A stretch of 60,871 nucleotides of DNA from NCBI GenBank assembly GCA_018820275.1, contig JAHJOO010000054.1:1-60871 (forward strand), read 5' to 3'. Numbering within the stretch: the first letter of the stretch is position 1; each line of letters opens with the position of its first letter. Both the position numbers and the translations under genes were made by a program. Of this stretch, positions 18,250 through 27,730 are shown piece after piece. The DNA comes from Alphaproteobacteria bacterium (lineage in GTDB: Bacteria > Pseudomonadota > Alphaproteobacteria > Caulobacterales > Caulobacteraceae). The notes beneath the pieces were generated by a model that saw only the letters and a list, made by a program, of their open reading frames with translations, did no database searches and was not told where the DNA came from.

Positions 18250-19320
18250 CGCCTTCCTCGCAAAGCTCCACGCCGCCTCGGCCAGCAGCGGTACCTGCGC
18301 GGCCATGGATTTTGCATGGGCGCTGGCGGCGGTGCCGTCGCGGACGCGGCCGGCGATGCCCTGGCAGATGGCGGCCAGCCGGAACAGGTTGTAGGCGAAC
18401 AGCCAGTCCAGGTTGGTCGGCGGGGCGATACCCGCCCTTTCGGCATACCGCGCGGCGGTTTCCTCGATCGACGGGATGCCCAGCGCCGCGATGTCCACGC
18501 CGGCCAGCCCGTTGCGCTGGGTCGCGGGAATGACCCAGGCGATCAGCAGGTAGGAGAAGTCCGCCATCGGATCGCCCAGCGTCGACAGCTCCCAGTCCAG
18601 CACCGCGCGCACCTCGGCCGCGTCCGGGGCCAGGATCAGGTTGTCCAGCCGGAAGTCGCCATGGACGATCCGCGTCGGTCCCTGCGGCGGCAGGGTGGCG
18701 GGCAGGAAGTCGATCAGCCGGTCCATGGAGGGGATCGGATCAATCTCTGACGCCCGGTACTGTTTGGTCCAGCGCCCGACCTGCCGCTCGAAATAGTTGC
18801 CGGGCTTGCCGTAGGCCTCCAGCCCGATCGCGGCCGGATCGAAGGCGTGCAGCGCCGCCAAGGTGTCGACCTGCGCCTCATAGATCGCCCGGCGCTCCGC
18901 CGGGGCCATACCGGGCAGTTTCAGGTCCCACAGAACCCGCCCCTCGACCTTCTCCATGACGTAGAACATCGAGCCGACGACCGCATCGTCCGCACACAGC
19001 GCATAGGGGCGCGCCACCGGAAATCCCTGGGCGTGCAGGGCGGAGATGACGGTGAACTCGCGGTCGACGGCATGGGCGCTGGCCAGCAGCACGCCCGGCG
19101 GCTTGCGGCGCAGGACGTAGGTTCGGCCCGGCGTGGTCAGCTCATACGTCGGATTGGACTGGCCGCCCTTGAACTGTCGGATCGTCAGCGGCCCGGCATA
19201 GCCTTCGACGTTGGCCCCCATCCACGCGTCCAGCGCGGCGGCGTCCAGCGCATGGCGCGGATCGACCTCCCGGGTGCCGGAAAAGGTGCTTTGGGCGTCG
19301 ATCTGGGAGGCGTCGGTCAT
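18241..19320 (-). CDS. APH-family phosphotransferase (ACAD10/11 N-domain-like)
   Basis: A 359-residue aminoglycoside-phosphotransferase-fold kinase. Visible motifs are QFKGGQSNPTYEL (glycine loop), YVLRRKPPG (ATP-binding lysine region), IVHGDFRLDNLIL (catalytic loop) and LDWELSTLGDP (metal-binding Asp). This arrangement is that of the bacterial relatives of ACAD10/ACAD11 kinase domains, which phosphorylate hydroxyacyl-CoA intermediates, rather than of antibiotic-resistance enzymes. It starts at ATG 19318-19320, overlapping the glpK stop by three bases, so it is the downstream gene of a glpK operon. Its stop lies in the inverted repeat at 18211-18249. Substrate not established. Confidence 0.88.
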   Translation of the reverse strand: MTDASQIDAQSTFSGTREVDPRHALDAAALDAWMGANVEGYAGPLTIRQFKGGQSNPTYELTTPGRTYVLRRKPPGVLLASAHAVDREFTVISALHAQGFPVARPYALCADDAVVGSMFYVMEKVEGRVLWDLKLPGMAPAERRAIYEAQVDTLAALHAFDPAAIGLEAYGKPGNYFERQVGRWTKQYRASEIDPIPSMDRLIDFLPATLPPQGPTRIVHGDFRLDNLILAPDAAEVRAVLDWELSTLGDPMADFSYLLIAWVIPATQRNGLAGVDIAALGIPSIEETAARYAERAGIAPPTNLDWLFAYNLFRLAAICQGIAGRVRDGTAASAHAKSMAAQVPLLAEAAWSFARKAGA

Positions 19321-20808
19321 GGCACAGCGACGATGGCGGCCTTCACCGCCGCGCGCCAGCCCTTCAGCAGCCGCTCGCGCTCTTCGGTCCCCATCCGCGG
19401 CGTCCAGCGGGCGGGCGCCTCGACCGGGTGGTCCTCCAGGTCGGCGATCAGACCCACGCCCAGCGCCGCCAGCTTGGCCGCCCCCAGCGCCGTCATCTCC
19501 TGGAACGCGGGCCGCTCGACCACCACGCCGCAGACGTCGGCCACGAACTGCATGGCCCAGGCGTTGGCCGTGACCCCGCCGTCGACCTTCAGCACGTCCA
19601 GCCGGGGCGCGCCGTCCTTCTCCAGCGCGTCCAGCAGATCGCGGGTCTGGTACGCCAGGCTCTCCAGCGCCGCCCGCACGAAATGAGCCGGACCCGAATC
19701 GCGCGTCAGGCCGAGCACCGCGCCCCTCACGTCCGGGGCCCACCACGGTGCCCCCAGGCCGGTGAAACCGGGCACCAGATAGACGCCGCCGTTGTCCTTC
19801 AGCCCCTGCGCCATGGCCTCGGACCGCCGGCTTTCCTCCAGCACGCCCAGGCCGTCGCGGAGCCACTGGATCGCCGACCCCGCCGAGAAGATCGACCCTT
19901 CCAGCGCCCAGGCGACCTGGCCCTGCGCGTCATAGCCCAGCGTGCCGAGCAGCCGGCTGGTCGACGCCACCGGCGCGGTGCCGACATTGGCCACCAGAAA
20001 GGCGCCGGTGCCGTAGGTGATCTTGGCCTCGCCCGCCTTCAGGGCGCCGTGTCCGACCAGCGCCGCCTGCTGATCGCCCGCCGCCCCGTGGATCGGCAGG
20101 GCCGCGCCCAGCGCCGCCGGCTCGCAGGTGCCCAGCAGGTCGGCGCAGCCGCGGATCTCCGGCAGGGCCGTGATCGGCACGTTGAACAGCGCGCACAGGT
20201 CCGCGCGCCATTCTCGCGTCGTCAGGTCCATCAGCGAGGTGCGGCTGGCGTTCGTCGCGTCGGTGACGTGGGCGGCCCCGCCCGTCAGCTTCCAGATCAG
20301 CCAGCACTCGATGGTGCCCAGTTTCACCTCGCCCGCTTCGGCCCGCGCGCGCGCCCGGCACGGCGTCCAGAAGCCAGGCGTATTTCGAGGCGCTGAAATA
20401 GGGGTCCAGAATCAGGCCGGTCGCCGCCTGCACCAGGGGCTCATGCCCGTCCGCGGCCAGCCGGGTCGTGACGTCCGCGGTGCGCCGGTCCTGCCAGACG
20501 ATGGCCCGGTGCAGCGGCTCGCTGGTCGCGGCGTCCCACAGAACCGCCGTCTCGCGCTGGTTGGTGATGCCCACCGCGGCGAACCGGCCGGCGCCGCCCG
20601 CCTTGCGGATCACCTCGCGGCAGGTCTGCAGCGTCGCGTTCCAGATCTCGGTCGCGTCGTGTTCGACCCAGCCGGGTTGCGGGAAATGCTGCGCCAGTTC
20701 GATCTGGCTGACCGCGACGGGACGCAGCCCGCCCTCCGGAGCGGTCTCGAAGGCGACGGCGCGCGTCGAAGTCGTGCCCTGGTCGATGGCGAGGATCAGT
20801 TTGCTCAT
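19317..20808 (-). pseudogene. glpK: Glycerol kinase, frameshifted
   Basis: GlpK phosphorylates glycerol to glycerol 3-phosphate. The N-terminal frame from ATG 20808 ([20 protein letters not shown]) contains [12 protein letters not shown] and [10 protein letters not shown] and ends its homology at [13 protein letters not shown]. The rest of the enzyme continues in another frame from [17 protein letters not shown] through [19 protein letters not shown] and LKVDGGVTANAWAMQ to the normal C-terminus. The break lies in an alternating GC run at about 20344-20356; two extra bases (one GC unit) would restore a normal protein of about 497 residues. All family motifs are otherwise intact, so this is a very recent lesion, a slippage (phase-variable) site or a sequencing error. 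Confidence 0.88.
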
Positions 20809-20852
20809 CCGGGCACCTTACGCGCGGCGTCGCGGTCGGGTTAAGTGGTCCG

Positions 20853-21839
20853 ATGCACACCGCCTCCTTCGAGGGCGTCCGCGACGCCGCCCGCCAGCTG
20901 TCCGGCGTCGCCGTGCGCACGCCCCTGATCGAGAGCCCGGCGCTGAACGACCGGCTGGGCGGGCGGGTGCTGATGAAGTGCGAGACCCTGCAGCACGCGG
21001 GGGCCTTCAAGTTCAGGGGGGCCTGGAACCGCATCAGCCGGCTGACGCCCGCGGAGCTGGAGCGCGGCGTGGTCGCCTATTCCTCCGGCAACCACGCCCA
21101 GGCCGTGGCGGCGGCGGCCCGGCGCATGGGCACGTCGGCCGTCATCGTCATGCCCGCCGACAGCCCGCGCGTGAAGGTCGAAGGCGTCATCGCCTTCGGC
21201 GGCGAGGTGCGCAGCTACGACCGCTATCGCGAGAGCCGCGAGGCCATCGGCGAGGAGATCGCCCGGACCCGCGGCAGCGTTCTGGTCCGCCCCTTCGACG
21301 ACCCCTTCGTCATCGAGGGCCAGGGCACGACGGGCCTTGAGATCGTCGAACAGGCGGCGGAGATCGGCGCCCAGATCGACCAGCTGCTGTGCGGTGCCTC
21401 GGGCGGCGGCCTGATCGCCGGCATCAACCTGACCATGGCGGCGCTGGCCCCCGACGTGCCGGTGATCGGGGTCGAGCCGGCCGCCTACGACGACACGCGC
21501 CGCTCGCTGGCGGCCGGCGAGCGGATGACCCATCCCCCGGTCGAGAAGCCGTCGATCTGCGACGCCCTGATGACCGACCGGCCGGGCGAGCTGACCTTCC
21601 CCATGAACCGCCGCCTGAAGGCGGTTGTGACCGTGTCCGACGCCGAGGTGGCCGAGGCCGTGCGCGTCGCCTTCCGCACCCTGAAGCTGGTGGTGGAACC
21701 GGGCGGCGCCGTGTCTCTGGCCGCGCTTCTGGCGGGCAAGGTCGAGGCCCGCGACCGCACCACCGCGATCGTCCTGTCGGGCGGCAACGTCGACCCCGGC
21801 CTGTTCGCCGACATCATCCAGGAGCGGTTCGTCCCATGA
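20853..21839 (+). CDS. Threonine/serine dehydratase-like PLP enzyme
   Basis: A 328-residue fold-type II PLP enzyme. The Schiff-base lysine is Lys53 in HAGAFKFRGAW, the substrate loop is YSSGNHAQAVA, and the phosphate-binding glycine loop is GASGGGLIAG; VVEPGGAVSLAA and VLSGGNVDP close the domain. It lacks the regulatory ACT domain of biosynthetic IlvA, so it is a catabolic threonine/serine dehydratase or a serine racemase-type enzyme. The ATG at 20853 is divergent from glpK, 44 bases away. The stop overlaps the next gene by ATGA, so the two form an operon. Confidence 0.9.
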   Translation: MHTASFEGVRDAARQLSGVAVRTPLIESPALNDRLGGRVLMKCETLQHAGAFKFRGAWNRISRLTPAELERGVVAYSSGNHAQAVAAAARRMGTSAVIVMPADSPRVKVEGVIAFGGEVRSYDRYRESREAIGEEIARTRGSVLVRPFDDPFVIEGQGTTGLEIVEQAAEIGAQIDQLLCGASGGGLIAGINLTMAALAPDVPVIGVEPAAYDDTRRSLAAGERMTHPPVEKPSICDALMTDRPGELTFPMNRRLKAVVTVSDAEVAEAVRVAFRTLKLVVEPGGAVSLAALLAGKVEARDRTTAIVLSGGNVDPGLFADIIQERFVP

Positions 21840-22288
21840 CCCAACCCAGCGAGCTTCAGTCCCTGATCGGCCAGGAGGTCGGCGTCTCGAAATGGTTCGA
21901 GGTCGACCAGGCCCGGATCGACGCCTTCGCGAAGATCACCGAGGACGAACAGTTCATCCACGTCGACCCCGAGGCGGCGAAGGCCACGCCGTTCGGCGGC
22001 ACGATCGCCCACGGCTTCCTGACCCTCAGCCTGGCCTCGGCCATGAGCTATGACGCGGTGAAGCCGCTGGAGGGTGTGGTCATGGGCGTCAACTACGGCT
22101 TCGACAAACTGCGCTTCCTCGCCCCCGTGCCCGCGGGATCGAAGATCCGTGGACGGTTCAGGCTGCTGTCCGCCGACGACAAGGGCGGCGGCCGCTGGCT
22201 GCTGAAACACGAGCTGACGGTCGAGATCGACGGCGCGGAAAAGCCTGCCCTGATCGCGGAATGGCTGGGGATGCAGGTGGTCGCGTGA
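21836..22288 (+). CDS. MaoC-family (R)-hydratase
   Basis: A 150-residue hot-dog-fold protein with the hydratase-2 motif IHVDPEAAKATPFGGTIA followed by HGFLTLSL, in which the Asp and His are catalytic in the family. The size matches single-domain MaoC enzymes such as PhaJ-type (R)-specific enoyl-CoA hydratases. YGFDKLRFLAPVPAG is the usual second half. Its ATG overlaps the dehydratase stop (ATGA at 21836-21839), so the two are co-translated, though I see no clear metabolic link between them. Confidence 0.9.
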   Translation: MTQPSELQSLIGQEVGVSKWFEVDQARIDAFAKITEDEQFIHVDPEAAKATPFGGTIAHGFLTLSLASAMSYDAVKPLEGVVMGVNYGFDKLRFLAPVPAGSKIRGRFRLLSADDKGGGRWLLKHELTVEIDGAEKPALIAEWLGMQVVA

Positions 22289-22350
22289 GGCTGGACGCGC
22301 CGCCGCCGCCTGGCCCATAACCCCCGCACGACGCCCCGCCCGGAGCCGCC

Positions 22351-24000
22351 TTGCACAGCCACCACGGCCACGTCTTCGTCCTGCTGTCCTACGCCGTCGC
22401 GGCCTTCGCCGCCTGGACGGCGCTGGACCTGTTCGGGCGGGTGCGGGACCGTGACGGCGGCGAGCGGATGCGCTGGCTGGCGGTCGCGGCCCTGGCCATG
22501 GGCGGCGGCGTTTGGTCGATGCATTTCATCGCCATGCTGGGGTTCGATCCCGGTGCCCCGGTCAGCTATGAGCCCGGGCTGACGGCGCTCAGCTTCCTGC
22601 TGGCGGTGATCGGCACCGGCGCGGCCTTTTTCGCCGCCTCCCGACCGGGACTGGGGCTGGTCCGCCTTCCGCTGTCGGCCGTCGCCATGGGCGGGGCGAT
22701 CGCCGCCATGCACTACGTCGGCATGGCCGCCATGCGGACCACCGCGACCGTGGGCTGGAAGCCGCCGTTGGTCGTACTCTCGGTCGCCATCGCCATCGCC
22801 GCCTCCTTCGCCGCACTGTGGGCGTCGAAGCGGGAAACCTCGGCGCTGTGGCGGCTGGGGGCGGCGGCCGTTCTGGCTGGGGCGGTGGTCGGCATGCATT
22901 ACGCCGGCATGGCGGCGCTGGTGCTCGCGCCGACGGCTGCGGCGGCCGGGGGCGGCGCCTCTCCGCTCGCCTTGGCCGTCGGTGTGGCGGCGGTGACGGC
23001 GTCGATCCTGTTCATGGCGCTCGGCGCCTCCATTGCCGATCAGAAGTCGCGCCTGCTGGACGTCATCGAGGCCGGCGGCGTCGGCTACTGGGAGCTCTCC
23101 CTCAAGGACAGGACGGTCCGCTTCTCCGAGAGGGGCCGGGAGCTTCTGGGCCTGCCCCCCGGCACCGGCGGCTATCCCGTCGACGATCCTCAGGGGCTCC
23201 AGGCCGAAGATCTGGCCCGACGCAACGCGGCGCTCCAGCGCGCGCTGGCGGGCGAGGCGCCCTATGACGTGGAGTATTTCTTCCCGGCCAGCGGCCGATG
23301 GGTTCAGGCCTACGGCTCCCTCGTGCGCACGCGCTCCGGGCGGCCGTTCAAGCTGGCGGGCGTGGTCCGCGACGTAACCGACCGCAGGCGCGCCTTCGAC
23401 GAGCTGGAGACCAGCGAGCGGCGCCAGAAGCTGCTGATCAACGAGCTGAACCATCGGGTGAAGAACACCCTTGCCACGGTCCAGTCGATCGCCGCCCTGA
23501 CGGCCCGGCGCGCGACTTCGGTCGAGGAGTTCGGCGCCCAGTTCCAGGCCCGGCTGATGGCCCTGTCGGAAACCCACAACCTGCTGACCGCCCAGGGCTG
23601 GGAGCAGGCGACCCTGCGCGATCTGATCGCCAAGGAGATGCGTCCCTATTCGCCCGACCAGTTCCGGCTGCAGGGCCCCGACGTCATGATGGCCGCGCCC
23701 CAGGCCCTGGCCATGGGCATGATCATCCACGAGCTCGCCACGAACGCCGCCAAGCACGGCGCGCTCAGCGTCGACGGCGGCTCGGTGGTCGTGGCGTGGA
23801 GCGAGCCCGGCGCCGACGGCCGGCATTCGCTGGACTGGATCGAGCGCGACGGCCCCGCCGTCTCGGCCCCCACCCGCAACGGCTTCGGTTCTCGCCTGAT
23901 CGCCACCAGCGTGAAGGGCGACCTCGACGGCGAGGCTGAGATGGACTGGCTGAAGACGGGCCTGCACGCCCGGCTGACGTTCAGGGCGGCGGGGCGGTAG
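22351..24000 (+). CDS. MHYT-domain HWE-family sensor histidine kinase
   Basis: A 549-residue inner-membrane kinase. Residues 1-225 hold an MHYT sensor with about seven membrane segments and the repeated metal-binding signatures WSMHFIAML, AAMHYVGMAAM and VGMHYAGMAAL, thought to sense diatomic gases or copper. A PAS domain follows at about 230-350 (GGVGYWELSLKDRTVRF). The kinase core opens with NELNHRVKNTLATVQSIA (His368) and is of the HWE/HisKA_2 type, with LATNAAKHGAL as N box and WIERDG. Start is TTG at 22351 with CGGAG five bases upstream; no better start precedes the first span. No response regulator is adjacent. Confidence 0.88.
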   Translation: MHSHHGHVFVLLSYAVAAFAAWTALDLFGRVRDRDGGERMRWLAVAALAMGGGVWSMHFIAMLGFDPGAPVSYEPGLTALSFLLAVIGTGAAFFAASRPGLGLVRLPLSAVAMGGAIAAMHYVGMAAMRTTATVGWKPPLVVLSVAIAIAASFAALWASKRETSALWRLGAAAVLAGAVVGMHYAGMAALVLAPTAAAAGGGASPLALAVGVAAVTASILFMALGASIADQKSRLLDVIEAGGVGYWELSLKDRTVRFSERGRELLGLPPGTGGYPVDDPQGLQAEDLARRNAALQRALAGEAPYDVEYFFPASGRWVQAYGSLVRTRSGRPFKLAGVVRDVTDRRRAFDELETSERRQKLLINELNHRVKNTLATVQSIAALTARRATSVEEFGAQFQARLMALSETHNLLTAQGWEQATLRDLIAKEMRPYSPDQFRLQGPDVMMAAPQALAMGMIIHELATNAAKHGALSVDGGSVVVAWSEPGADGRHSLDWIERDGPAVSAPTRNGFGSRLIATSVKGDLDGEAEMDWLKTGLHARLTFRAAGR

Positions 24001-24011
24001 GGTTCAGCCCG

Positions 24012-24944
24012 TCATTCCCCCAGACACCTCAGGGCCACTTCCAGGTTCCGCAGCCCGTCCTCCCCCGTCACCGCCGGGGTCTCGCCGGTGCGGATGGCGT
24101 GGGCGAAGGCTTCCAGCTCCTTCTTCAGGGGCTCGGCGGGCCAGCTCATGACGCCGCGGGTGGAATAGCTGCCGTCGGGCTGCTGTCCGAAGTATTCGGT
24201 GACCTGGCGGGTCATCAGGTCGGCGACCACGAACTTGTTCGGCGTGGCGACCTGCAGCGTGCGGGTCTTGTAGGGCGTGACCCAGTTGGTGGTGATGTGG
24301 GCGATGGTCCCGTTGGCCAGCCGGAACTGCAGCAGGGCCGTGTCCTCGCGCTCGGCCTTGGTGCGGGCCAGCTGGGGCTGGACCTCGACGATCTCGCTGT
24401 CCGTCAGATGGCGGATGATGTCGATGTCGTGCACTGCCAGGTCGATGACCACCCCGACCTCGCCCATGCGCGGCGGGAAGGGGCCGACGCGGGTGATCTG
24501 GATGGAGATGATCTGTTCGTCGGCGACGGCGCGCTTGACCGCCTCGACGGCCGGATTGAAGCGCTCGACCTGACCGACCATCAGCACGCGGTCGTTGGCC
24601 CTGGCCGCGTCGATCAGGCGCTGGGCGTCGGCCACGGTGGCGGCGATCGGCTTCTCGACCAGAACGTGGACGCCCTTCTCCAGCAGGGCCACGCCGACGT
24701 CGCCGTGGGTGCGATTGGGGGTGGCGATGACGACGGCGTCCAGCCCGGCGTCGGCGAAGGCCTCGACCGTGTCCACGCCCGTGGCGTCATAGACCTGGGC
24801 CACGCCCGTCGCCGTCGTGGCGTCGGCGTCGAACACGTGGGTCAGGGTGAAGTCGCGGATGTCGGACAGGACGCGGGCGTGGTTGCGGCCCATGACGCCG
24901 GCGCCGGCGACGCCGACCTTGATCGGGGGAAGGTGTGCGGTCAT
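24012..24944 (-). CDS. Gfo/Idh/MocA-family oxidoreductase (nucleotide-sugar 3-dehydrogenase type)
   Basis: A 310-residue NAD(P)-dependent sugar dehydrogenase. The Rossmann motif is VGVAGAGVMGRNHARVL, the family EKP motif is VLVEKPIAA, and the C-terminal substrate domain contains VVIDLAVHDIDIIRHL. The combination with a DegT-type aminotransferase 15 bases upstream is that of pathways making 3-amino sugars on UDP-GlcNAc or its uronic acid (WbpB/WbpE-like, or GnnA/GnnB-like for lipid A with GlcN3N). The exact substrate cannot be read from sequence. Probably the second gene of a two-gene operon. Confidence 0.88.
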   Translation of the reverse strand: MTAHLPPIKVGVAGAGVMGRNHARVLSDIRDFTLTHVFDADATTATGVAQVYDATGVDTVEAFADAGLDAVVIATPNRTHGDVGVALLEKGVHVLVEKPIAATVADAQRLIDAARANDRVLMVGQVERFNPAVEAVKRAVADEQIISIQITRVGPFPPRMGEVGVVIDLAVHDIDIIRHLTDSEIVEVQPQLARTKAEREDTALLQFRLANGTIAHITTNWVTPYKTRTLQVATPNKFVVADLMTRQVTEYFGQQPDGSYSTRGVMSWPAEPLKKELEAFAHAIRTGETPAVTGEDGLRNLEVALRCLGE

Positions 24945-24959
24945 GGGCCCGTTCTAGAC

Positions 24960-26126
24960 TCAGCCGGCGAAGCTGGCGACCGCCGCGATCACGCGATCCT
25001 GCGTCGCCGCGTCCAGATCGGCGTGCATGGGCAGGCTGATGACCACGTCCTTGAGCCGCTCGGTCACCGGCAGGCCGCCCGCGCCCTGCGGGAAGCGGGC
25101 ATAGGCCGGCTGCAGGTGCATCGGCACGGGATAGTAGACGGCGGTCGGCACGCCTTCGGCCTTCAGGTGCGCGGCCAGCCCGTCGCGGTTCGGGTGCTCG
25201 ATCGTGTACTGGGCCCAGTTGGAGACGTTGCCGGCCGGAACGTCGGGCACGGCGGCGACGTGGGGGCGCAGGCCCGCGTTGTAGCGGGCCGCCGCGGCGT
25301 TGCGCCATTCGATCTCCTGGCCGAAGACCTTCAGCTTCTCGATCAGGACGGCGGCCTGGATGGTGTCCAGCCGGCTGTTCATGCCGATGCGCATGGCCAG
25401 GTATTTGGGATCGTGGGCGAACTCGGCGGCGCCGGCGGCCAGGTCCTTGGCCACCACCTTTCCGTGGACGCGCAGGCTGTCCATCTCCTGCGCCAGATCG
25501 GCGTCGTCGGTCAGCACCGCCCCGCCGTCGCCGTAGCAGCCCAGCGGCTTGGCCGGGAAGAAGCTGGTGGTGGTCACGTCGGCCCATTTGATCGGGTGCT
25601 CGCCGCCGATGGTGCAGCCGAAGCCCTGGGCCGAATCGGAGATCAGCTTCAGCCCGTGGCGGTCGCAGACGGCCCTGATGGCGGGATAGTCCGCCGGCTG
25701 GCCGAACAGGTCGACGGCGATGACGACCTTCGGCGTCAGCCGGCCCTCGGCCTTCACCGCCGCGATGGCAGCCTCCAGCTTCGCCGGATCCATGTTGTAG
25801 GTGCGCGGATCGACGTCGACGAAGACCGGCGTCGCGCCCAGCCAGGGCACGATCTCGGCCGTGGCGGTGAAGGTGAAGCTGGGCACGAAGACGGCGTCGC
25901 CGGTGCGGACGCCCCAGGCGATCAGCGGCAGGATCAGGGCGTCGGTGCCGTTGGCGCAGCCCAGCGCGTGCTTCGCCCGACCGAAGGCCGCCAGCTCCAC
26001 CTCGAACTGCCGCACCTGGGGGCCCATCACCCAGGCACCGCCCTCGACCGCCGCCATCACGGCGGCCTCGATCGCGCCGTTCAGACGGCGGCGCTGGGCC
26101 TGAAGGTCGATGAACGCCATGCTCAT
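24960..26126 (-). CDS. DegT/DnrJ/EryC1/StrS-family sugar aminotransferase
   Basis: A 388-residue PLP aminotransferase of nucleotide-sugar synthesis. The PLP lysine is Lys193 in TSFFPAKPLGCYGDGGA; SDSAQGFG and ANGTDALIL are the other family motifs. Start: ATG at 26124-26126 with AGGAG six bases upstream; a TTG 15 bases earlier is in frame but includes that Shine-Dalgarno sequence in the coding region. It is followed by the matching dehydrogenase, so together they likely convert a 3-hydroxyl of UDP-GlcNAc-type sugar to a 3-amine for surface polysaccharide or lipid A. No acyltransferase is adjacent. Confidence 0.9.
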   Translation of the reverse strand: MSMAFIDLQAQRRRLNGAIEAAVMAAVEGGAWVMGPQVRQFEVELAAFGRAKHALGCANGTDALILPLIAWGVRTGDAVFVPSFTFTATAEIVPWLGATPVFVDVDPRTYNMDPAKLEAAIAAVKAEGRLTPKVVIAVDLFGQPADYPAIRAVCDRHGLKLISDSAQGFGCTIGGEHPIKWADVTTTSFFPAKPLGCYGDGGAVLTDDADLAQEMDSLRVHGKVVAKDLAAGAAEFAHDPKYLAMRIGMNSRLDTIQAAVLIEKLKVFGQEIEWRNAAAARYNAGLRPHVAAVPDVPAGNVSNWAQYTIEHPNRDGLAAHLKAEGVPTAVYYPVPMHLQPAYARFPQGAGGLPVTERLKDVVISLPMHADLDAATQDRVIAAVASFAG

Positions 26127-26267
26127 GGTCGTCTCCTGCAAAATCGCGCGCGGCTTACCGCGAACGGTCCGGACCCGCCAAATCGAACGAGGTCACTTCG
26201 CGTTGCGGGATGCAACCGTCCGGGTTAGGACCGGGCGCCGCACGGTGCGGCCTGAGGGCGTTGAGTT

Positions 26268-26792
26268 TTGCAGTCGGCCGACGCGGCGGTTGTTCCCGCC
26301 GCCTTTCTGGATCGTGACGGCGTCCTGATCGAGGACGTGGGCTATCCCCATCGCGAGGATCAGCTGCGCCTGATGCCGGGCGCCGCCGAGGCGGTGCGCC
26401 GGCTGAACCGGCTGGGCTATCTGTGCGTCATCGTGACGAACCAGTCCGGCGTGGCGCGGGGCCTGTTCTCGTTCGAGCAGATGCAGGCGTTCAACGCCCT
26501 TCTGGTCCGCAGGCTGGCGGCGAAGGGGGCCGTCATCGGGGCCGTCTACGCCTGCCCCTATCACGCCGAGGCCACCGACGAGCGCTGGCACCACCCCGAC
26601 CACCCCGAACGCAAGCCCAACCCCGGCATGATCCTGCGCGCCATGGCCGAGCACCGCATCGACCAGTCGCGCTCCTTCATGATCGGCGACCAGCCCTCCG
26701 ACCAGGAAGCCGCGCGCCGCGCGGGCATTCCGGGGTTCCGCTTCGACGGCGGCAATCTGGACGACTACGTCCACGAACTGTTCGGCGGCTGA
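26268..26792 (+). CDS. HAD-IIIA phosphatase, GmhB-like
   Basis: A 174-residue HAD hydrolase similar to D-glycero-D-manno-heptose 1,7-bisphosphate phosphatase. The nucleophile motif is FLDRDGVLIED (Asp15, Asp17), with VTNQSGVARG as motif II, ERKPNPGM as the lysine motif III and MIGDQPSDQEAA as motif IV. Classical GmhB has a zinc loop of CxH...CxC; here only CPYH remains and the second cysteine pair is replaced by a His-rich HHPDHPE, so heptose specificity is uncertain. The start is TTG at 26268 with GAGGGCG about five bases upstream. It is divergent from the aminotransferase and may serve the same surface-sugar pathway. Confidence 0.82.
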   Translation: MQSADAAVVPAAFLDRDGVLIEDVGYPHREDQLRLMPGAAEAVRRLNRLGYLCVIVTNQSGVARGLFSFEQMQAFNALLVRRLAAKGAVIGAVYACPYHAEATDERWHHPDHPERKPNPGMILRAMAEHRIDQSRSFMIGDQPSDQEAARRAGIPGFRFDGGNLDDYVHELFGG

Positions 26793-26829
26793 GGCTTCAA
26801 TTCCTCCGACGATGAAATAGGGTCGGCGC

Positions 26830-27705
26830 ATGACCCAGTCCTACGTCGACCGCCGCTTCACCAGCCCTGACGGCCTGACCCTGTACGCCCGCGACTTCGC
26901 CCCCGGGGCCGGGCCGACCAAGCTGCCCGTGATCGCCATCCATGGTCTGACCCGCAATTCGGCCGACTTCGGCGGCATCGCGCCGGAGTTGGCCCGCGCC
27001 GGCCGGCGCGTTCTGGCCGTCGACGTGCGCGGACGCGGCCAGTCGGACCGGGCGCCGGACCCCATGACCTATCAGCCCGCGGTCTATGCGAAGGACGTGC
27101 TGGCCCTGATGGCGCAGGCGGGCCTCGAGCGCGCCGTGTTCCTGGGCACGTCGATGGGCGGGCTGATCACCATGGCGCTGGCGGCCATCCGCTCGAAGGT
27201 CATTGCCGCGGCCATCATCAACGACGTCGGGCCCGAGGTGGCGAAGGAGGGTTTGGCGCGCATCGCCGCCTATGCCGGCCAGCCGGTGGACACGCCCACC
27301 TGGGCCGCCGCGGCCGAATATGCGAAGCGGCACAACGCGGTCGCCCTGCCGCACTATTCCGACGCCGACTGGGACGCCTTCGCCCGGCGGGTGTTCCGCG
27401 AGGGGCCGGACGGCGCGCCGATCCTCGACTACGATCCCGACATCTCGGTGCCGATCAAGGCCATGGGGGCCAAGGGTCTGGTGCCCAATCTGTGGCCCAT
27501 GTTCGGGCGGCTGGCGAAGCACCGGCCGACCCTGCTGATCCGCGGGGCCACGTCCGACCTGCTGAGCGAGCCGATCGCCGCGAAGATGCGCCGGCGCGCG
27601 CCCAACATGGCCTATGCCGAGGTCCCCGGCGTCGGTCACGCGCCGATGCTGGACGAGCCGGAGGCGCGGGCGGCCATCTTCGAATTCCTGTCCGAGGTGC
27701 CGTGA
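26830..27705 (+). CDS. Alpha/beta hydrolase
   Basis: A 291-residue single-domain alpha/beta hydrolase. The oxyanion region is IAIHGLTRNSADFG, the nucleophile is Ser108 in FLGTSMGGLI, the acid is in LIRGATSDLLS and the His in VPGVGHAPML. No signal peptide, so cytosolic. VDVRGRGQSDRAPDP is the common turn after strand 4. Substrate unknown. It lies 37 bases after the GmhB-like gene, possibly co-transcribed, and its 3' end is followed by the GTGCACATC repeat element. Confidence 0.88.
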   Translation: MTQSYVDRRFTSPDGLTLYARDFAPGAGPTKLPVIAIHGLTRNSADFGGIAPELARAGRRVLAVDVRGRGQSDRAPDPMTYQPAVYAKDVLALMAQAGLERAVFLGTSMGGLITMALAAIRSKVIAAAIINDVGPEVAKEGLARIAAYAGQPVDTPTWAAAAEYAKRHNAVALPHYSDADWDAFARRVFREGPDGAPILDYDPDISVPIKAMGAKGLVPNLWPMFGRLAKHRPTLLIRGATSDLLSEPIAAKMRRRAPNMAYAEVPGVGHAPMLDEPEARAAIFEFLSEVP

Positions 27706-27730
27706 GGCCGGATGGGCACCCGGAAAAAAC

